Assembly: GCA_947630555.1 (NCBI GenBank)
Contig: CANRIA010000010.1
Coordinates: 1 to 62,651 of the forward strand
Reading direction: 5' to 3'
From: an uncultured Clostridia bacterium
GTDB taxonomy: Bacteria; Bacillota; Clostridia; Oscillospirales; Ruminococcaceae
Length of the DNA: 62,651 bases
This document shows, in pieces, positions 33,274-43,525 of the stretch (position 1 is the stretch's first letter; the number at the start of each line of letters is the position of its first letter). The translations under genes and the position numbers were made by a program. The notes under the pieces were generated by a model, which worked only from the letters and a program-made list of their open reading frames with translations, made no database searches and was not told the DNA's origin.

Positions 33274-33438
33274 ATTTTCACTCTCTTTCTTTAAAATTTG
33301 CGGCGATCTCTTTTGCCGCCTGTTGCTATTCTTGCCTGTTTGCTCCCTTTTATACGCTGTGATGTATCTTATTTATAATAACTGCGTGCGCGATTAGTCT
33401 AATTTTCACAAAAATATGACTGAATTTAAAAAAATCAC

Positions 33439-33467
33439 TGGACAATTTGATGTGTGTATGTTATACT
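33439..33467 (+). promoter_or_regulatory. Promoter upstream of the aldose-epimerase-like gene
   Basis: TGGACA (33439-33444), 17 bases, TATACT (33462-33467); predicted start near 33474, 26 bases before the chosen start codon. Confidence 0.7.
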
Positions 33468-33499
33468 TTTAATATATGAATTTATTGGAGGAAAATAAA

Positions 33500-34507
33500 A
33501 TGTCACAAGCTTCTTGCAACGAAACTACTTTTAAAGGTCTTAAGGCGTATGAGCTGAGAGCCGATAAATATTCATGCGTTGTTGTGCCCTCTCTTGGCGG
33601 CGACGTTATGCGCATGAGAGACGAAAAGCTGGATATGGAGATATTCCGCTACAGAGATGACTGCACGCTTGATAAGATTAACGAAGCGCGCGTGCTGTGG
33701 GGTCTGCCGACACTCTATCTGCCAAACCGCTTTGACGGCGGCGTGCTTAAAACTTCCGACGGCTGCTACAAGTTCCCGATAAATGAGCCGAAGCTGGGCA
33801 ACTGTATTCACGGCTGGGTACATGAGAGGGAGCATGAGGTTGTATCTGTGGGCGCGGATGGCGGCAAGGCTGTTATAGTGCTTGGCTACACGTTTGACGA
33901 AAGCGACGAGATGTTCAAGAGTATGCCGCTGAAATTCAAACTTACCTACACTTACACACTCTCGGCAGAGGGACTGCGGCAGGATATTGAGCTTGAAAAT
34001 CTTTCGGACAAGATGCTGCCTGTATCGCTTTGCACGCACACCTGCATAAACGCTCCTATAGTAAAGGGCGGCAAGCAGGAAGATATGCGCCTGCGCGTTG
34101 CTGCGGAGAAAAAGTGCGAGCTGAACGAGCGTTCGCTGCCGACAGAGAGGCTTTTGGATCTCGATGAGAGAGATATGCAGTATAAAAACGGCGATATGCA
34201 CCCCGTTTTGCAGGATATTGACAACGATATGTACACCGCCTGCATGAATGAGCTTGACGGCAAGCCTTTTAACGGCGCGGTCACGACTGATGTCGGCACA
34301 GGAAGAATGATCATAAACGAGGTTTCGCCGGAGTATAGATTCTGGAATATGTGGAACGATAAGGGTGTTAACGGCTACTTCTGCCCAGAACCCATGACGG
34401 CTATGATAAACTGTGCAAATCTTAGTCTTCCGCGTGAGGTTACGGGATATACAGAGATAGCAAAGGGTGAAAAATATTCCTGCTGGCAAAGCTTTGCTAC
34501 AAGATAA
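33500..34507 (+). CDS. Aldose 1-epimerase-like protein
   Basis: A 335-residue protein of the galactose mutarotase-like beta-sandwich superfamily, probably interconverting sugar anomers. It has SCVVVPSLGGDVMRM near the N-terminus (strand and loop of the fold), RFDGGVLKTSDGCYKFP, NCIHGWVHEREHEV with the conserved His-Gly near 110, and a Glu-bearing NEVSPEYRFWNMWND block near 287 where the catalytic Glu is expected. The start at 33500 follows TTGGAGG; an in-frame ATG 8 codons earlier lies before the ribosome site. It is upstream of the cellobiose phosphorylase and may supply anomers to it. Confidence 0.8.
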   Translation: MSQASCNETTFKGLKAYELRADKYSCVVVPSLGGDVMRMRDEKLDMEIFRYRDDCTLDKINEARVLWGLPTLYLPNRFDGGVLKTSDGCYKFPINEPKLGNCIHGWVHEREHEVVSVGADGGKAVIVLGYTFDESDEMFKSMPLKFKLTYTYTLSAEGLRQDIELENLSDKMLPVSLCTHTCINAPIVKGGKQEDMRLRVAAEKKCELNERSLPTERLLDLDERDMQYKNGDMHPVLQDIDNDMYTACMNELDGKPFNGAVTTDVGTGRMIINEVSPEYRFWNMWNDKGVNGYFCPEPMTAMINCANLSLPREVTGYTEIAKGEKYSCWQSFATR

Positions 34508-34540
34508 CAATAGATATACAAAAAGCGAAAGGAGAACAAT

Positions 34541-35044
34541 ATGAAAAAGATAACGGCTATTCTTACCGCGTGCGCTTGCCTGTGTTTAACGCTGGCGGCG
34601 TGCAGCGGCGGCGATTCATCTTCTTCAAAAGCTGAAACTGAGGCGCCTGCTACGGCGGTAGAAAGTTCGCAGATTGACGAAAGTTCGGAGGCTGAAACCA
34701 CTACCGCTCCCGAAGAAAGCAGTGAGCCCGAAGAAACTACAACAGAGGAAACTACGACAGCGCAGGAAGAAAGTTCTGCGACCGAGGACAGCAGTGAGGA
34801 AGAGATAATTCTGCCAGATGATGAACAGCTGTACACCATGGCAATAGATATTATTTCTGATGCGCACAACAACCGCGCGACTATTCCTGACGGCGTTTAC
34901 AAAAACGACGACGGCAGCATTATTTCAAACGCTATAGATGCAAACCTTGACGACCGCGGATATTCTGACTTTAATTACGAAATTGAAGTTGTGGGCGAAA
35001 AGGTAACCAGAGTATCTATAAACGGCGAAGAAACGCTGTACTAA
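34541..35044 (+). CDS. Small lipoprotein with Ser/Glu/Thr-rich linker
   Basis: 167 residues. A signal peptide with lipobox LTLAAC (Cys about 21) is followed by an acidic low-complexity linker rich in Ser, Thr and Glu (about 24-90, ETTTEETTTAQEESS). A small C-terminal domain (about 95-167) remains, with no family recognised. It is expected on the outer face of the membrane. It lies between the epimerase-like gene (33 bases) and cellobiose phosphorylase (56 bases) with AAAGGAG before its ATG, so all three may be one transcript. Confidence 0.8.
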   Translation: MKKITAILTACACLCLTLAACSGGDSSSSKAETEAPATAVESSQIDESSEAETTTAPEESSEPEETTTEETTTAQEESSATEDSSEEEIILPDDEQLYTMAIDIISDAHNNRATIPDGVYKNDDGSIISNAIDANLDDRGYSDFNYEIEVVGEKVTRVSINGEETLY

Positions 35045-35100
35045 ACAATATGTGACTTTTAAAATCTTATAAACACAAAATACTGAAAGGTGGAATTTTA

Positions 35101-37557
35101 ATGAAGAAATTCGGCTACTTCGATGACGTGAACAAGGAGTACGTCATCACCGACCCGAAAACTCCCTACCCGTGGATAAACTATCTGGGCACACAGGAGT
35201 TTTTCTCGCTCATCTCAAACACGGCAGGCGGCTATCACTTCTACAAAGATGCAAGACTGAGAAGAATAACGCGCTACCGCTACAACAATGTTCCCGTTGA
35301 TATGGGCGGAAGATACTTCTACATAAACGACGGCGAGTGTGTATGGTCGCCCGGCTGGTCTCCTGTAAAGACCGAGCTTGATGCGTATTCCTGCCGCCAC
35401 GGCATGGGCTACACCATTATAAAGGGCGAAAAGAACGGGATCGAAGCAGAGATAACTTTCTTTGTACCGCAGAACTTCAACGGCGAGGTACAGAAAGTTA
35501 TAATCAAGAACAAGTCGGACTCTCAAAAGTCGTTCAAGCTGTTTTCGTTTATTGAATGGTGTTTGTGGAACGCACAGGACGACTCCACGAACTTCCAGAG
35601 GAACTTTAACACCGGCGAAGTTGAGATAGAGGGCTCTACTATCTTCCACAAGACGGAATACAAAGAGCGCCGCGACCACTTTGCTTTCTACACCGTAAAT
35701 GCTGACATTTGCGGCTATGATACCGACAGAGAGACGTTTATGGGTCTTTACAACGGTTTTGAAGATCCGCAGGCTGTTATGGCAGGCAAGCCTAACAATT
35801 CTGTTGCTGACGGCTGGTCGCCGATAGCTTCACACTGCCTTGATATTACTCTTGCGGCAGGCGAAACGAAAGAGCTTGTTTTCCTGCTCGGTTATGTTGA
35901 GAACGGCAAAGACAAGTGGAACGCTGACGGAAGCATGAACAAGTCCAAGGCTTATGAAATGATAAAGGCTATGGACACCACCGAGAAGGCTGACAAAGCC
36001 TTAGCAGAGCTTAAAGATATGTGGAACGCTTTGCTTTCTAAATACACGGTAAATACCTGCGACGACAAGATGAACAGAATGGTAAACATATGGAACCAGT
36101 ATCAATGCATGGTTACATTTAATATGTCGCGTTCGGCTTCGTATTTTGAGAGCGGCATAGGCAGAGGCATGGGTTTCAGAGATTCCAACCAAGACTTGCT
36201 CGGTTTCGTACACCAGATACCCGAAAGAGCAAGAGAGAGAATACTCGACCTTGCTGCCACACAGCTTGAGGACGGCGGCTGCTATCACCAGTATCAGCCG
36301 CTTACCAAAAAGGGCAACGACGAGATAGGCGGCGACTTCTCTGACGATCCGCTGTGGATGATACTTTCTACCGCGCAGTACATAAAAGAAACGGGCGACT
36401 ACACTATTCTTGACGAAATGGTGCCTTATGACAACGACGAGAGCCGCGCTCAGACTCTTATGCACCACTTAAAGCAGAGCTTCTATCACGTATGCGAGAA
36501 CGTTGGCCCTCACGGTCTGCCGCTTGCTATGCGTGCCGACTGGAACGACTGCATCAACCTTTCATGCTTCTCTGATACCCCGGGCGAGAGTTTCCAGACA
36601 TCAACTTCGCCTAAATACGGTGAGGACAAGTATTCAAAGACTGCGGAATCTATATTCGTAGCGGCGCTGTTTACATATGCAGGCCCTAACTATGCAGAGC
36701 TTTGCGCTCGCAGAGGCGACAATGCCGAGGCAGAGAGAGCAACAGCCGAGATAGAGAAGATGAAGAAGAACATTATGGACTTCGGCTTTGACGGCGAGTG
36801 GTTCATAAGAGCATATGACGACTTTGGCAGAAAAATGGGCTCGAAAGAGTGCGAAGAAGGCAAGATATTCATTGAGCCGCAGGGCTTTGCGGTTATGGGC
36901 GGCGTTGGCAAAGAAAGCGGCGCTGACATAAAGGCTCTTGCAAGCGTTGACAAGTATCTCAACAGCCAGCACGGTCTTGTGCTTAACAACCCTGCATTCA
37001 CAAAGTATTATATAGAATACGGCGAAATTTCGACATATCCGGCAGGTTACAAAGAGAACGCAGGCATATTCTGCCACAACAATGCGTGGATAATCTGCGC
37101 TGAGGCGTTTGTAGGTCACGGCGACAAGGCTTACGAATATTATTCCAAGATAGCGCCTGCCTACAGAGAGGAAAAGTATTCCGACCTGCACAGAACTGAG
37201 CCGTATGTATACGCGCAGATGATAGCAGGCAAGGACGCCAAGCGCTTCGGCGAGGCTAAGAACTCGTGGCTGACGGGCACGGCGGCGTGGAACTTTGTTG
37301 CGGTATCGCAGTATATTCTCGGCGTTATACCCGACTTTGACGGCTTGAAGATAGACCCGTCTATTCCTGCCGCATGGGACGGCTTCACGGCTTCGAGGAA
37401 ATTCCGCGGCTGCACATACAACATCAGCGTAAGCAACCCCGACCACATCAGCAAGGGCATCAAGAGCGTTGTCTGCGACGGCGTTAAGGTCAACGGCAAT
37501 ATTCTCCCCGTATTCGCCGAGGGCACGGAGCACGAAGTTGAAGTCGTAATGGGATAA
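35101..37557 (+). CDS. Cellobiose phosphorylase (GH94)
   Basis: An 818-residue cytoplasmic phosphorylase that splits cellobiose with inorganic phosphate to glucose-1-phosphate and glucose, saving ATP for a cellulose degrader. It starts [16 protein letters not shown], with the N-terminal beta-sandwich (to about 280) and a helical (alpha/alpha)6 catalytic domain. The catalytic block [15 protein letters not shown] lies near 475-490 with the acid Asp around 483, and the phosphate-binding and sugar loops include [17 protein letters not shown]. The C-terminus has the conserved [16 protein letters not shown]. The length is typical. AAAGGTGG precedes the ATG. A terminator follows. Confidence 0.95.
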   Translation: MKKFGYFDDVNKEYVITDPKTPYPWINYLGTQEFFSLISNTAGGYHFYKDARLRRITRYRYNNVPVDMGGRYFYINDGECVWSPGWSPVKTELDAYSCRHGMGYTIIKGEKNGIEAEITFFVPQNFNGEVQKVIIKNKSDSQKSFKLFSFIEWCLWNAQDDSTNFQRNFNTGEVEIEGSTIFHKTEYKERRDHFAFYTVNADICGYDTDRETFMGLYNGFEDPQAVMAGKPNNSVADGWSPIASHCLDITLAAGETKELVFLLGYVENGKDKWNADGSMNKSKAYEMIKAMDTTEKADKALAELKDMWNALLSKYTVNTCDDKMNRMVNIWNQYQCMVTFNMSRSASYFESGIGRGMGFRDSNQDLLGFVHQIPERARERILDLAATQLEDGGCYHQYQPLTKKGNDEIGGDFSDDPLWMILSTAQYIKETGDYTILDEMVPYDNDESRAQTLMHHLKQSFYHVCENVGPHGLPLAMRADWNDCINLSCFSDTPGESFQTSTSPKYGEDKYSKTAESIFVAALFTYAGPNYAELCARRGDNAEAERATAEIEKMKKNIMDFGFDGEWFIRAYDDFGRKMGSKECEEGKIFIEPQGFAVMGGVGKESGADIKALASVDKYLNSQHGLVLNNPAFTKYYIEYGEISTYPAGYKENAGIFCHNNAWIICAEAFVGHGDKAYEYYSKIAPAYREEKYSDLHRTEPYVYAQMIAGKDAKRFGEAKNSWLTGTAAWNFVAVSQYILGVIPDFDGLKIDPSIPAAWDGFTASRKFRGCTYNISVSNPDHISKGIKSVVCDGVKVNGNILPVFAEGTEHEVEVVMG

Positions 37558-37573
37558 ACAAAGGCTAATAAAG

Positions 37574-37602
37574 ACCGCTGTCCGTAAAGGGCGGCGGTTT
37601 TT
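37574..37602 (+). terminator. Terminator of the cellobiose phosphorylase gene
   Basis: ACCGCTGTCC, GTAAA, GGGCGGCGGT and TTTT; stem with internal G-U, about 17 bases after the stop. Confidence 0.8.
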
Positions 37603-37609
37603 GCTAGAT

Positions 37610-38060
37610 TATCAGAAGTGAGATGTCAGAGGTTAGAAATTATTTTCTGACGTTTGCGCGTTGTTTTAATAATTGCGCTTACGCGCACCCTGCGGAGCAG
37701 AATTAGTGAATAGTGAAAGAGTGAATATTGAATAGTTAATAGTTAAGGCGCGGCTTCGCCGCGAATTTTAAAATCCTGTCAAGAAACGAAAAGTTTTCGA
37801 TCGACCCTTTTTCAAAAGGGTCGTGGGGGATATGGGGGCAAAGCCCCCGAAACACAACGTGCGCTCTGCAAGAGGTGAATTAGAAAACAGTCCTGTGGAC
37901 TGTTTTCTAAGAGGAGAGGCTCTGCAAGAGAGAGCCTCTCCTATGAAAAGACCTTGACTTTCTTTCCTGCGCGCGCTTGCGTGCGCAACAGCTTTGTAAA
38001 AATTTCCAACTTCTTGCCTCTCGTCCTCTTGCTTCTAATAGCAGAATATTCTTCCGCCGC
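37610..38060 (-). repeat. Composite dispersed repeat, copy L, with an AGAATATTCT hairpin
   Basis: It contains a GCGC block (37676), GCAGAATTAGTGAATAGTG tract, GCGCGGCTTCGCCGCG hairpin, CCTGTCAAGAAAC, Q hairpin GACCCTTTTTCAAAAGGGTC, GGGGGCAAAGCCCCC, R hairpin GAAAACAGTCC/GGACTGTTTTC, S hairpin GGAGAGGCTC/GAGCCTCTCC, the TGCGCGCGCTTGCGTGCGCAAC block (inverse of copy B's), and GCAGAATATTCTTCC at 38041-38055. No gene in 37558-38233. Confidence 0.8.
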
Positions 38061-38165
38061 GGCATTGCTTCAGAACTCCTTGTAAAACATCAACAAAATA
38101 TTACTCTATATTACAACAATATAACCAAATATTCCAAAATACGCCCAAAAATTCTCGCGTTTCTA

Positions 38166-38194
38166 TTGACACTCACAAATGCTTGTATTATCAT
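38166..38194 (+). promoter_or_regulatory. Promoter of the unknown membrane-anchored protein gene
   Basis: TTGACA (38166-38171), 17 bases, TATCAT (38189-38194), start near 38201. Confidence 0.75.
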
Positions 38195-38233
38195 TAAATT
38201 AAGATAAAAAACACGAAAGGGGCAATTTAAATC

Positions 38234-39565
38234 ATGAGCAAAGCCAAAAGAAAAAGAATACTTTGCCTTTCTATCGTGTTTTTAGTAATAGTTGCTGTTA
38301 TTGTTACGGCATTTTCTATATATGTTCATATAATACATAAAAATGCCTTAGACCCCACAAAGCCTGTGAAAACAGGTCTTAAGCCCCTTAAAGAAGTGAT
38401 TTCCGAAGCAAAACTTCCCGTAGGTGAATATGAAAATCTTGACTTCTCCGAGGCTAAACTCGTTCTTCCCGAAAAAGCTGAGACCCTGCACAGCTATTAC
38501 AGACTGCTTCGCAAAGGAAAATATTCTCCCGAAGAATGCAGCGAGATCGCATGGAATTATATATTTGACGGCTTTGGTGTTGACCCTGACGATCTGTCTA
38601 CATTACAAGACCAAGATGGCAACCCTCCTACTGCTATAACTTATTCCGCTGATCTTAAAAGTGAAATTTCGCTGTATGATTATGCATATTTAGACAGTCA
38701 GAAAGATGGTCAGGTCTTTATTCTTGACGACAGCGAAAAAGCAAAAGAGGTAGACAAAGAAAGGGGCTTTTTGTATCGCGACTGGTACTATTATTGCGCT
38801 TTTGATCCCACAGGCAGCACTTATCTGCAAAGTTTTTATGACAGAAATCAGACTATACAGGGAAAGGTAGTTAAAGAGATAGATATTACTGACGACGAGC
38901 AGCTTGATGAAGCATATCTTGTGGCAGGTGTTGAATATACTCCGCGGCAGGCTATTGCATACGCCGAAAGCAGGCTCGACCTTGTAAAAAATAATCTCGG
39001 CACTGACGATTATACTCCCAAAAAAGTTATAGTCATCAAAAATGCCCAAAACGAATATTATTCTTTTGCCGTGCTCTTTGAATATCTCGCCGACAGCGTG
39101 CTCATGCTTGACTCTTTGCCTGTGACCGTAGATTATGAGGAAAGCAACTATTTTTTTTCAAAAATGACTCTGACTGTATCAGTTTCACAGCCGGATACTC
39201 TGGGCGGCATAATCAATGCACCTTATACCATAGTCGGCAGCGACGGCGAGCTTAAAGACAAGTATCTGCCGCTGGATAAAGCTATAGAAAGAATGAATAC
39301 ATATTTTGCCGATATGTATGAGCAAAAGTTTTCAGAAGTATCTATAAGGTACGCAATAAAATATGATCTGCATGAAATTTCTTCCATGCCGGACGATGCA
39401 AAAGTGTATGCCAGACCTTACTGGTGCTTTACAAAAGCAGGTCAATTCAGATATGACCCTTCTGTCTATGCATACAGAGATGAATATGTACTTGTAGATA
39501 TGCAAACCGGCGAGATATTTTATTATGAACCTGATACGCAATGTTTCATAAGCAGTTTTGATTGA
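38234..39565 (+). CDS. Membrane-anchored exported protein of unknown function (paralogue of the partial gene at 1-138)
   Basis: A 443-residue protein. A short basic N-terminus (KAKRKRILCL) and one hydrophobic segment (about 8-30) are followed by an extracytoplasmic body without recognised domains, rich in Tyr, Asp and Lys. The C-terminus (GQFRYDPSVYAYRDEYVLVDMQ...) is nearly identical to the protein fragment at the left edge of the window, so this is a recent duplication or one of a dispersed gene family. The ribosome site AAAGGGG lies 11 bases from the ATG. It has its own promoter and terminator and is surrounded by composite repeats. Confidence 0.8.
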   Translation: MSKAKRKRILCLSIVFLVIVAVIVTAFSIYVHIIHKNALDPTKPVKTGLKPLKEVISEAKLPVGEYENLDFSEAKLVLPEKAETLHSYYRLLRKGKYSPEECSEIAWNYIFDGFGVDPDDLSTLQDQDGNPPTAITYSADLKSEISLYDYAYLDSQKDGQVFILDDSEKAKEVDKERGFLYRDWYYYCAFDPTGSTYLQSFYDRNQTIQGKVVKEIDITDDEQLDEAYLVAGVEYTPRQAIAYAESRLDLVKNNLGTDDYTPKKVIVIKNAQNEYYSFAVLFEYLADSVLMLDSLPVTVDYEESNYFFSKMTLTVSVSQPDTLGGIINAPYTIVGSDGELKDKYLPLDKAIERMNTYFADMYEQKFSEVSIRYAIKYDLHEISSMPDDAKVYARPYWCFTKAGQFRYDPSVYAYRDEYVLVDMQTGEIFYYEPDTQCFISSFD

Positions 39566-39580
39566 TTTTCAAAGCATAAT

Positions 39581-39607
39581 AAAAAGAGCCTTTTAAGGCT
39601 CTTTTTT
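39581..39607 (+). terminator. Terminator of the gene at 38234-39565
   Basis: AAAAAGAGCC, TTTTAA, GGCTCTTTTTT; the same terminator as at 153-181. Confidence 0.9.
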
Positions 39608-39649
39608 AGTGGCAAGAAATTGCTTTTTACAGTTTAGTGCAAAGCTTTC

Positions 39650-39895
39650 AAAACGCGTATCTTGCCTCTTGCCTCCAAATCAAAACCGCAGAAATGGCAA
39701 GCACGCGCAAACTTTGCAAAACTATTTCTAACCTCTAACTTCTCACTTCTAACCTCTAGTAGGGAAAAAAGCCCGTCATACCGTAAGGTATGCGCCGCCG
39801 ACCGTTTATGGCGGCGAGGGATTTTTTCGGGGTGGCTTGGAGGCTAAAGCCGACAAGACACTGAGCTCCGCAGGGTGCGCGTAAGCGCAAAAAAT
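39650..39895. repeat. Low-complexity tracts, terminator-like hairpin and GCGC hairpin
   Basis: CTTGCCTCTTGCCTCC and TCTAACCTCTAACTTCTC tracts are followed by AAAAAAGCCCGTCATACCG...GGTATG, which is half of the 23606 hairpin continued by an unrelated GCCGCC/GGCGGC stem. The TGGCTTGGAGGCTAAAGCC block and a GCGC hairpin end the region. No gene in 39566-39896. Confidence 0.7.
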
Positions 39896-39896
39896 A

Positions 39897-41045
<1,149 letters not shown>

Positions 41046-41417
41046 TTAAATTTCTCCGTTCTTGTAGAGGTTTTTATCCTCGAATTTTTCATAATAGCCG
41101 ATAAGCTCGCCGTTATCGTCGCGTATAGCGGCACAGTAGACGTCGTCGTTGCAGCCGTCGCGAGATTTGTGGAACTCGAAGATCTTGTTCACAGTCTTAT
41201 CGGCTTTCATCTTCGCTACATTTGCGGCGATTATCTCGCGAGAGCGCTGGTTGTGGCAGTCGAAGATGCTCTGCCCCACCAGTGCCGCGCCGCCGCGTTT
41301 GGCGTACTGCCTGACCGCAGCAGGGTTTAAGTATACTATGGTATCTGTTACATCACAGATGACAACGGCTTTTTCGTCGGCATCAACAATGCCTTTGAAG
41401 AATGGGGAAAGGTTCAT
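41046..41417 (-). CDS. PAS-domain protein
   Basis: 123 residues, essentially a single PAS sensor domain: VDADEKAVVICDVTDTIVYLNPAAV (N-terminal PAS core), GGAALVGQSIFDCHNQRS (helical part with the conserved DxxH), and a beta-sheet with YCAAIRDDNGELIGYYEKFED. No output domain is attached. It may bind a small ligand or heme and act as a partner protein. The ATG has AGGAGG 7 bases upstream. Its TAA is directly joined to the TTG start of tgt, so the two are translationally coupled. Confidence 0.85.
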   Translation of the reverse strand: MNLSPFFKGIVDADEKAVVICDVTDTIVYLNPAAVRQYAKRGGAALVGQSIFDCHNQRSREIIAANVAKMKADKTVNKIFEFHKSRDGCNDDVYCAAIRDDNGELIGYYEKFEDKNLYKNGEI

Positions 41418-41442
41418 GGGGTGTCCTCCTATAAGAATATTT

Positions 41443-41622
41443 TTTGCGCTTACGCGCAACGCAGGAGCGCGTTCAACGCTCCAACAACGCACAAAATTTT
41501 TAAGTCTTGTCAAGAAAGGAAATTAAGATACGCGGCGCAAGCCGCACCTTAACTATTCACTATTCAATATTCACTCTTTCACTATTCACTAATTCCGCTC
41601 CTGCGCCGCGCGACAGCGCAAA
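41443..41622. repeat. Dispersed repeat remnants downstream of the orphan antitoxin gene
   Basis: GCGC hairpin (about 41448-41472), TAAGTCTTGTCAAGAAAGG, CGCGGCGCAAGCCGCACC, AACTATTCACTATTC tract, and a second GCGC-like block (41598). These are modules also found in composite copies J, K and L. No toxin frame is present here. Confidence 0.7.
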
Positions 41623-41627
41623 TAATA

Positions 41628-41888
41628 TTATTTTTGTGCCTCCATAGCCGCTTCAACGCTGTCAAACGGGCCGTAGACGTCGCCTTTTTCAGCCGCGCTC
41701 ATTGCTGCAAGCGTGACAGCGTTTGGCGTTTCTGTTGTAAGCTCAAACGGTATACGCTGCTCCCTTACCACGGTTTTAGCAAAAATGTTGAACGCGGCAC
41801 TCGCCGACAAGCCTATCTCTTTGCAAAATTTGTCAAACGCGACCTTGGTTTCTTCGTCCATTCTTATGTTTACATTCGTCTGTGCCAT
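41628..41888 (-). CDS. RelB/DinJ-family antitoxin, apparently without its toxin
   Basis: 86 residues. The N-terminal ribbon-helix-helix DNA-binding fold is ANVNIRMDEETKVAFDKFCKEIGLSAS-like (here QTNVNIRMDEET...ASAAFNIFAKTVVREQRIPFEL), the DinJ/RelB pattern. The C-terminus would wrap a RelE/YafQ-type toxin. GGAGG precedes the ATG. In known pairs the toxin gene follows immediately; here the 200 bases downstream (41440-41627) hold only repeats, so the antitoxin is an orphan. Confidence 0.88.
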   Translation of the reverse strand: MAQTNVNIRMDEETKVAFDKFCKEIGLSASAAFNIFAKTVVREQRIPFELTTETPNAVTLAAMSAAEKGDVYGPFDSVEAAMEAQK

Positions 41889-41975
41889 TTTAAGCGCCTC
41901 CTTAATATTCTTTAATAATATTATACGCAATTTTCTATCGTTTGTCAATATATTTCTATAAAAATAATATACAAA

Positions 41976-43031
41976 TCATAGAATTATCATACTATCTCCA
42001 AATGAAAAAAACCTGTACCGCTCTTTTACGGCTATCTCATATGCCCTCATGGTGTTTTCATACCCTGCAAAGGCTGAAACCAGCATTATCAGCGTGCTTT
42101 CGGGCAGGTGAAAGTTGGTTATCAGCCCGTCGAGCACCTTGAATTCATACCCCGGGTAGATAAAAATATCTGTGCTGCCGTGGCAGGGCACAATTTTGCC
42201 ATGCTGCTGTGCAACGCTTTCAAGCGTGCGGCATGATGTCGTACCCACCGCTATAACTCTGCCGCCGCTTTCTTTGGTTTTGTTTATCATGTCGGCGGTT
42301 GTCTGCGGAAGCTCGTAATGTTCGCTGTGCATTTTGTGGTCGAGCACCTTATCTTCCTTAACGGGGCGGAAAGTGCCCAGCCCTATATGCAGGGTAACAT
42401 ACGCAATGCCCACGCCCATTTGCTTTATATCCTCAAGCTGCTGTTTGGTAAAGTGCAGACCTGCTGTTGGCGCGGCTGCCGAGCCCAGTTCGCGGCTGTA
42501 TACGGTCTGGTAACGCTCTTTGTCGCGAAGCTTTTCTGTAATATACGGCGGCAGGGGCATCTGCCCTATCTCATCAAGCGCGGAATATATATTTCCGCTC
42601 TCGCACTCAAACCTCGCTATGCGGTTGCCGTCGTCTTTTACCTCGATTACCTCGGCTTTCAGAAGACCCTCGCCGAACGAAAACCGTGTGCCGACTTTAG
42701 CTTTTTTGCCCGGTCGGCAGATTAGCTCCCACACCATGTTTTCTTTTTGCTCGAGCAGCAAAAACTCTATAAAACTGTGGGTATCCTCGCGCTCGCCGTA
42801 AATGCGCGCAGGTATAACGCGGCTGTCGTTTAGCACGAGCAGGTCACCTTTTTTAAGATAATTGCATAAATTATAAAAACGGTCGTGGCTTACCGCGCCC
42901 GTTTTGCGGTCAAGGTGCAAAAGGCGCGATGCGTTTCGCGGCTCAACGGGCGTTTGTGCTATAAGCTCCTGCGGAAGTTCATAGAAAAAGTCGGAGCGTT
43001 TAAGATCGTTAAGATCAAGACTATCAGGCAT
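41976..43031 (-). CDS. queA: S-adenosylmethionine:tRNA ribosyltransferase-isomerase
   Basis: A 351-residue enzyme that converts preQ1-34 tRNA to epoxyqueuosine using the ribose of SAM. Signature stretches are FFYELPQELIAQTPVEPRNASRLLHLDR, LVLNDSRVIPARIYGER, AAPTAGLHFT near 205, THLHIGLGTFRPV-like VTLHIGLGTFRPV near 233, and the C-terminal GLITNFHLPESTLIMLVSAFAG. GAGG lies 7 bases before the ATG. It is 87 bases upstream of the antitoxin gene on the same strand and shares the queuosine pathway with tgt. Confidence 0.95.
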   Translation of the reverse strand: MPDSLDLNDLKRSDFFYELPQELIAQTPVEPRNASRLLHLDRKTGAVSHDRFYNLCNYLKKGDLLVLNDSRVIPARIYGEREDTHSFIEFLLLEQKENMVWELICRPGKKAKVGTRFSFGEGLLKAEVIEVKDDGNRIARFECESGNIYSALDEIGQMPLPPYITEKLRDKERYQTVYSRELGSAAAPTAGLHFTKQQLEDIKQMGVGIAYVTLHIGLGTFRPVKEDKVLDHKMHSEHYELPQTTADMINKTKESGGRVIAVGTTSCRTLESVAQQHGKIVPCHGSTDIFIYPGYEFKVLDGLITNFHLPESTLIMLVSAFAGYENTMRAYEIAVKERYRFFSFGDSMIIL

Positions 43032-43123
43032 AAAAAAACCTCATTTGCTTTGGAATAATGTACAGTTATCCGGGGATATTAAGGCTTTGTAAGGTCAAAA
43101 TCTCCGAAAATGATAAAAATGTG

Positions 43124-43152
43124 TTGACACGAAGAAAAAATTCTGCTATTAT
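43124..43152 (+). promoter_or_regulatory. Promoter of the lysine-riboswitch/asd transcript
   Basis: TTGACA (43124-43129), 17 bases, TATTAT (43147-43152). Transcription would start near 43159, at the beginning of the riboswitch. Confidence 0.85.
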
Positions 43153-43159
43153 AGTATCA

Positions 43160-43342
43160 ACAGATAGAGGCGCGGCAACGAAAAGTAACTTGCCTTTGCG
43201 TGGTAACACGCGGCACACCCCGGTGCATAATGCAAGTGAAAGGCAATGCCGCCGAAGCTTTGGAGAGTGGGGGTTCTCCTTTGCTGATCACGGTCTTAAC
43301 AGGGTCGTGATTGTCATCATACAGTATGATGGAGTGCTATTG
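43160..43342 (+). ncRNA. Lysine riboswitch (L box)
   Basis: The conserved 5' AGATAGAGGCGCGGC with AAAAGTAAC, then GTGAAAGGCAATGCCGCCGAAGC, GGGGGTTCTCCTTTGCTGATC, and the closing strand ATGATGGAGTGCTAT, which pairs with the 5' end. This is the L-box layout with five helices. It controls asd-dapA-dapB: lysine should favour the terminator at 43388-43415, reducing synthesis of its own pathway. Confidence 0.93.
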
Positions 43343-43387
43343 TTTACCACAGATATGATAAACACACTACTTAATATTATATTGTAT

Positions 43388-43415
43388 GATCGGCTGTTTT
43401 TCAACCGATTTTTTT
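43388..43415 (+). terminator. Riboswitch-controlled terminator
   Basis: ATCGGCTG, TTTTT, CAACCGAT, TTTTTT between the aptamer and asd. It is the attenuator part of the lysine riboswitch. Confidence 0.85.
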
Positions 43416-43525
43416 AAATTTCGGGCAAATTTTATGTTTCGTGCATTATGGCACTATTGCAGAGCTTTATTTTGTGTATTTTGCAAAATGCCGAAACAAA
43501 TGAACATAATAAGGAGTAGAAAATT

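Noticed and set aside
36634-37533. Minus-strand frame of 299 codons opposite cellobiose phosphorylase
   Set aside because: It is a shadow of the GH94 gene with no protein family features.
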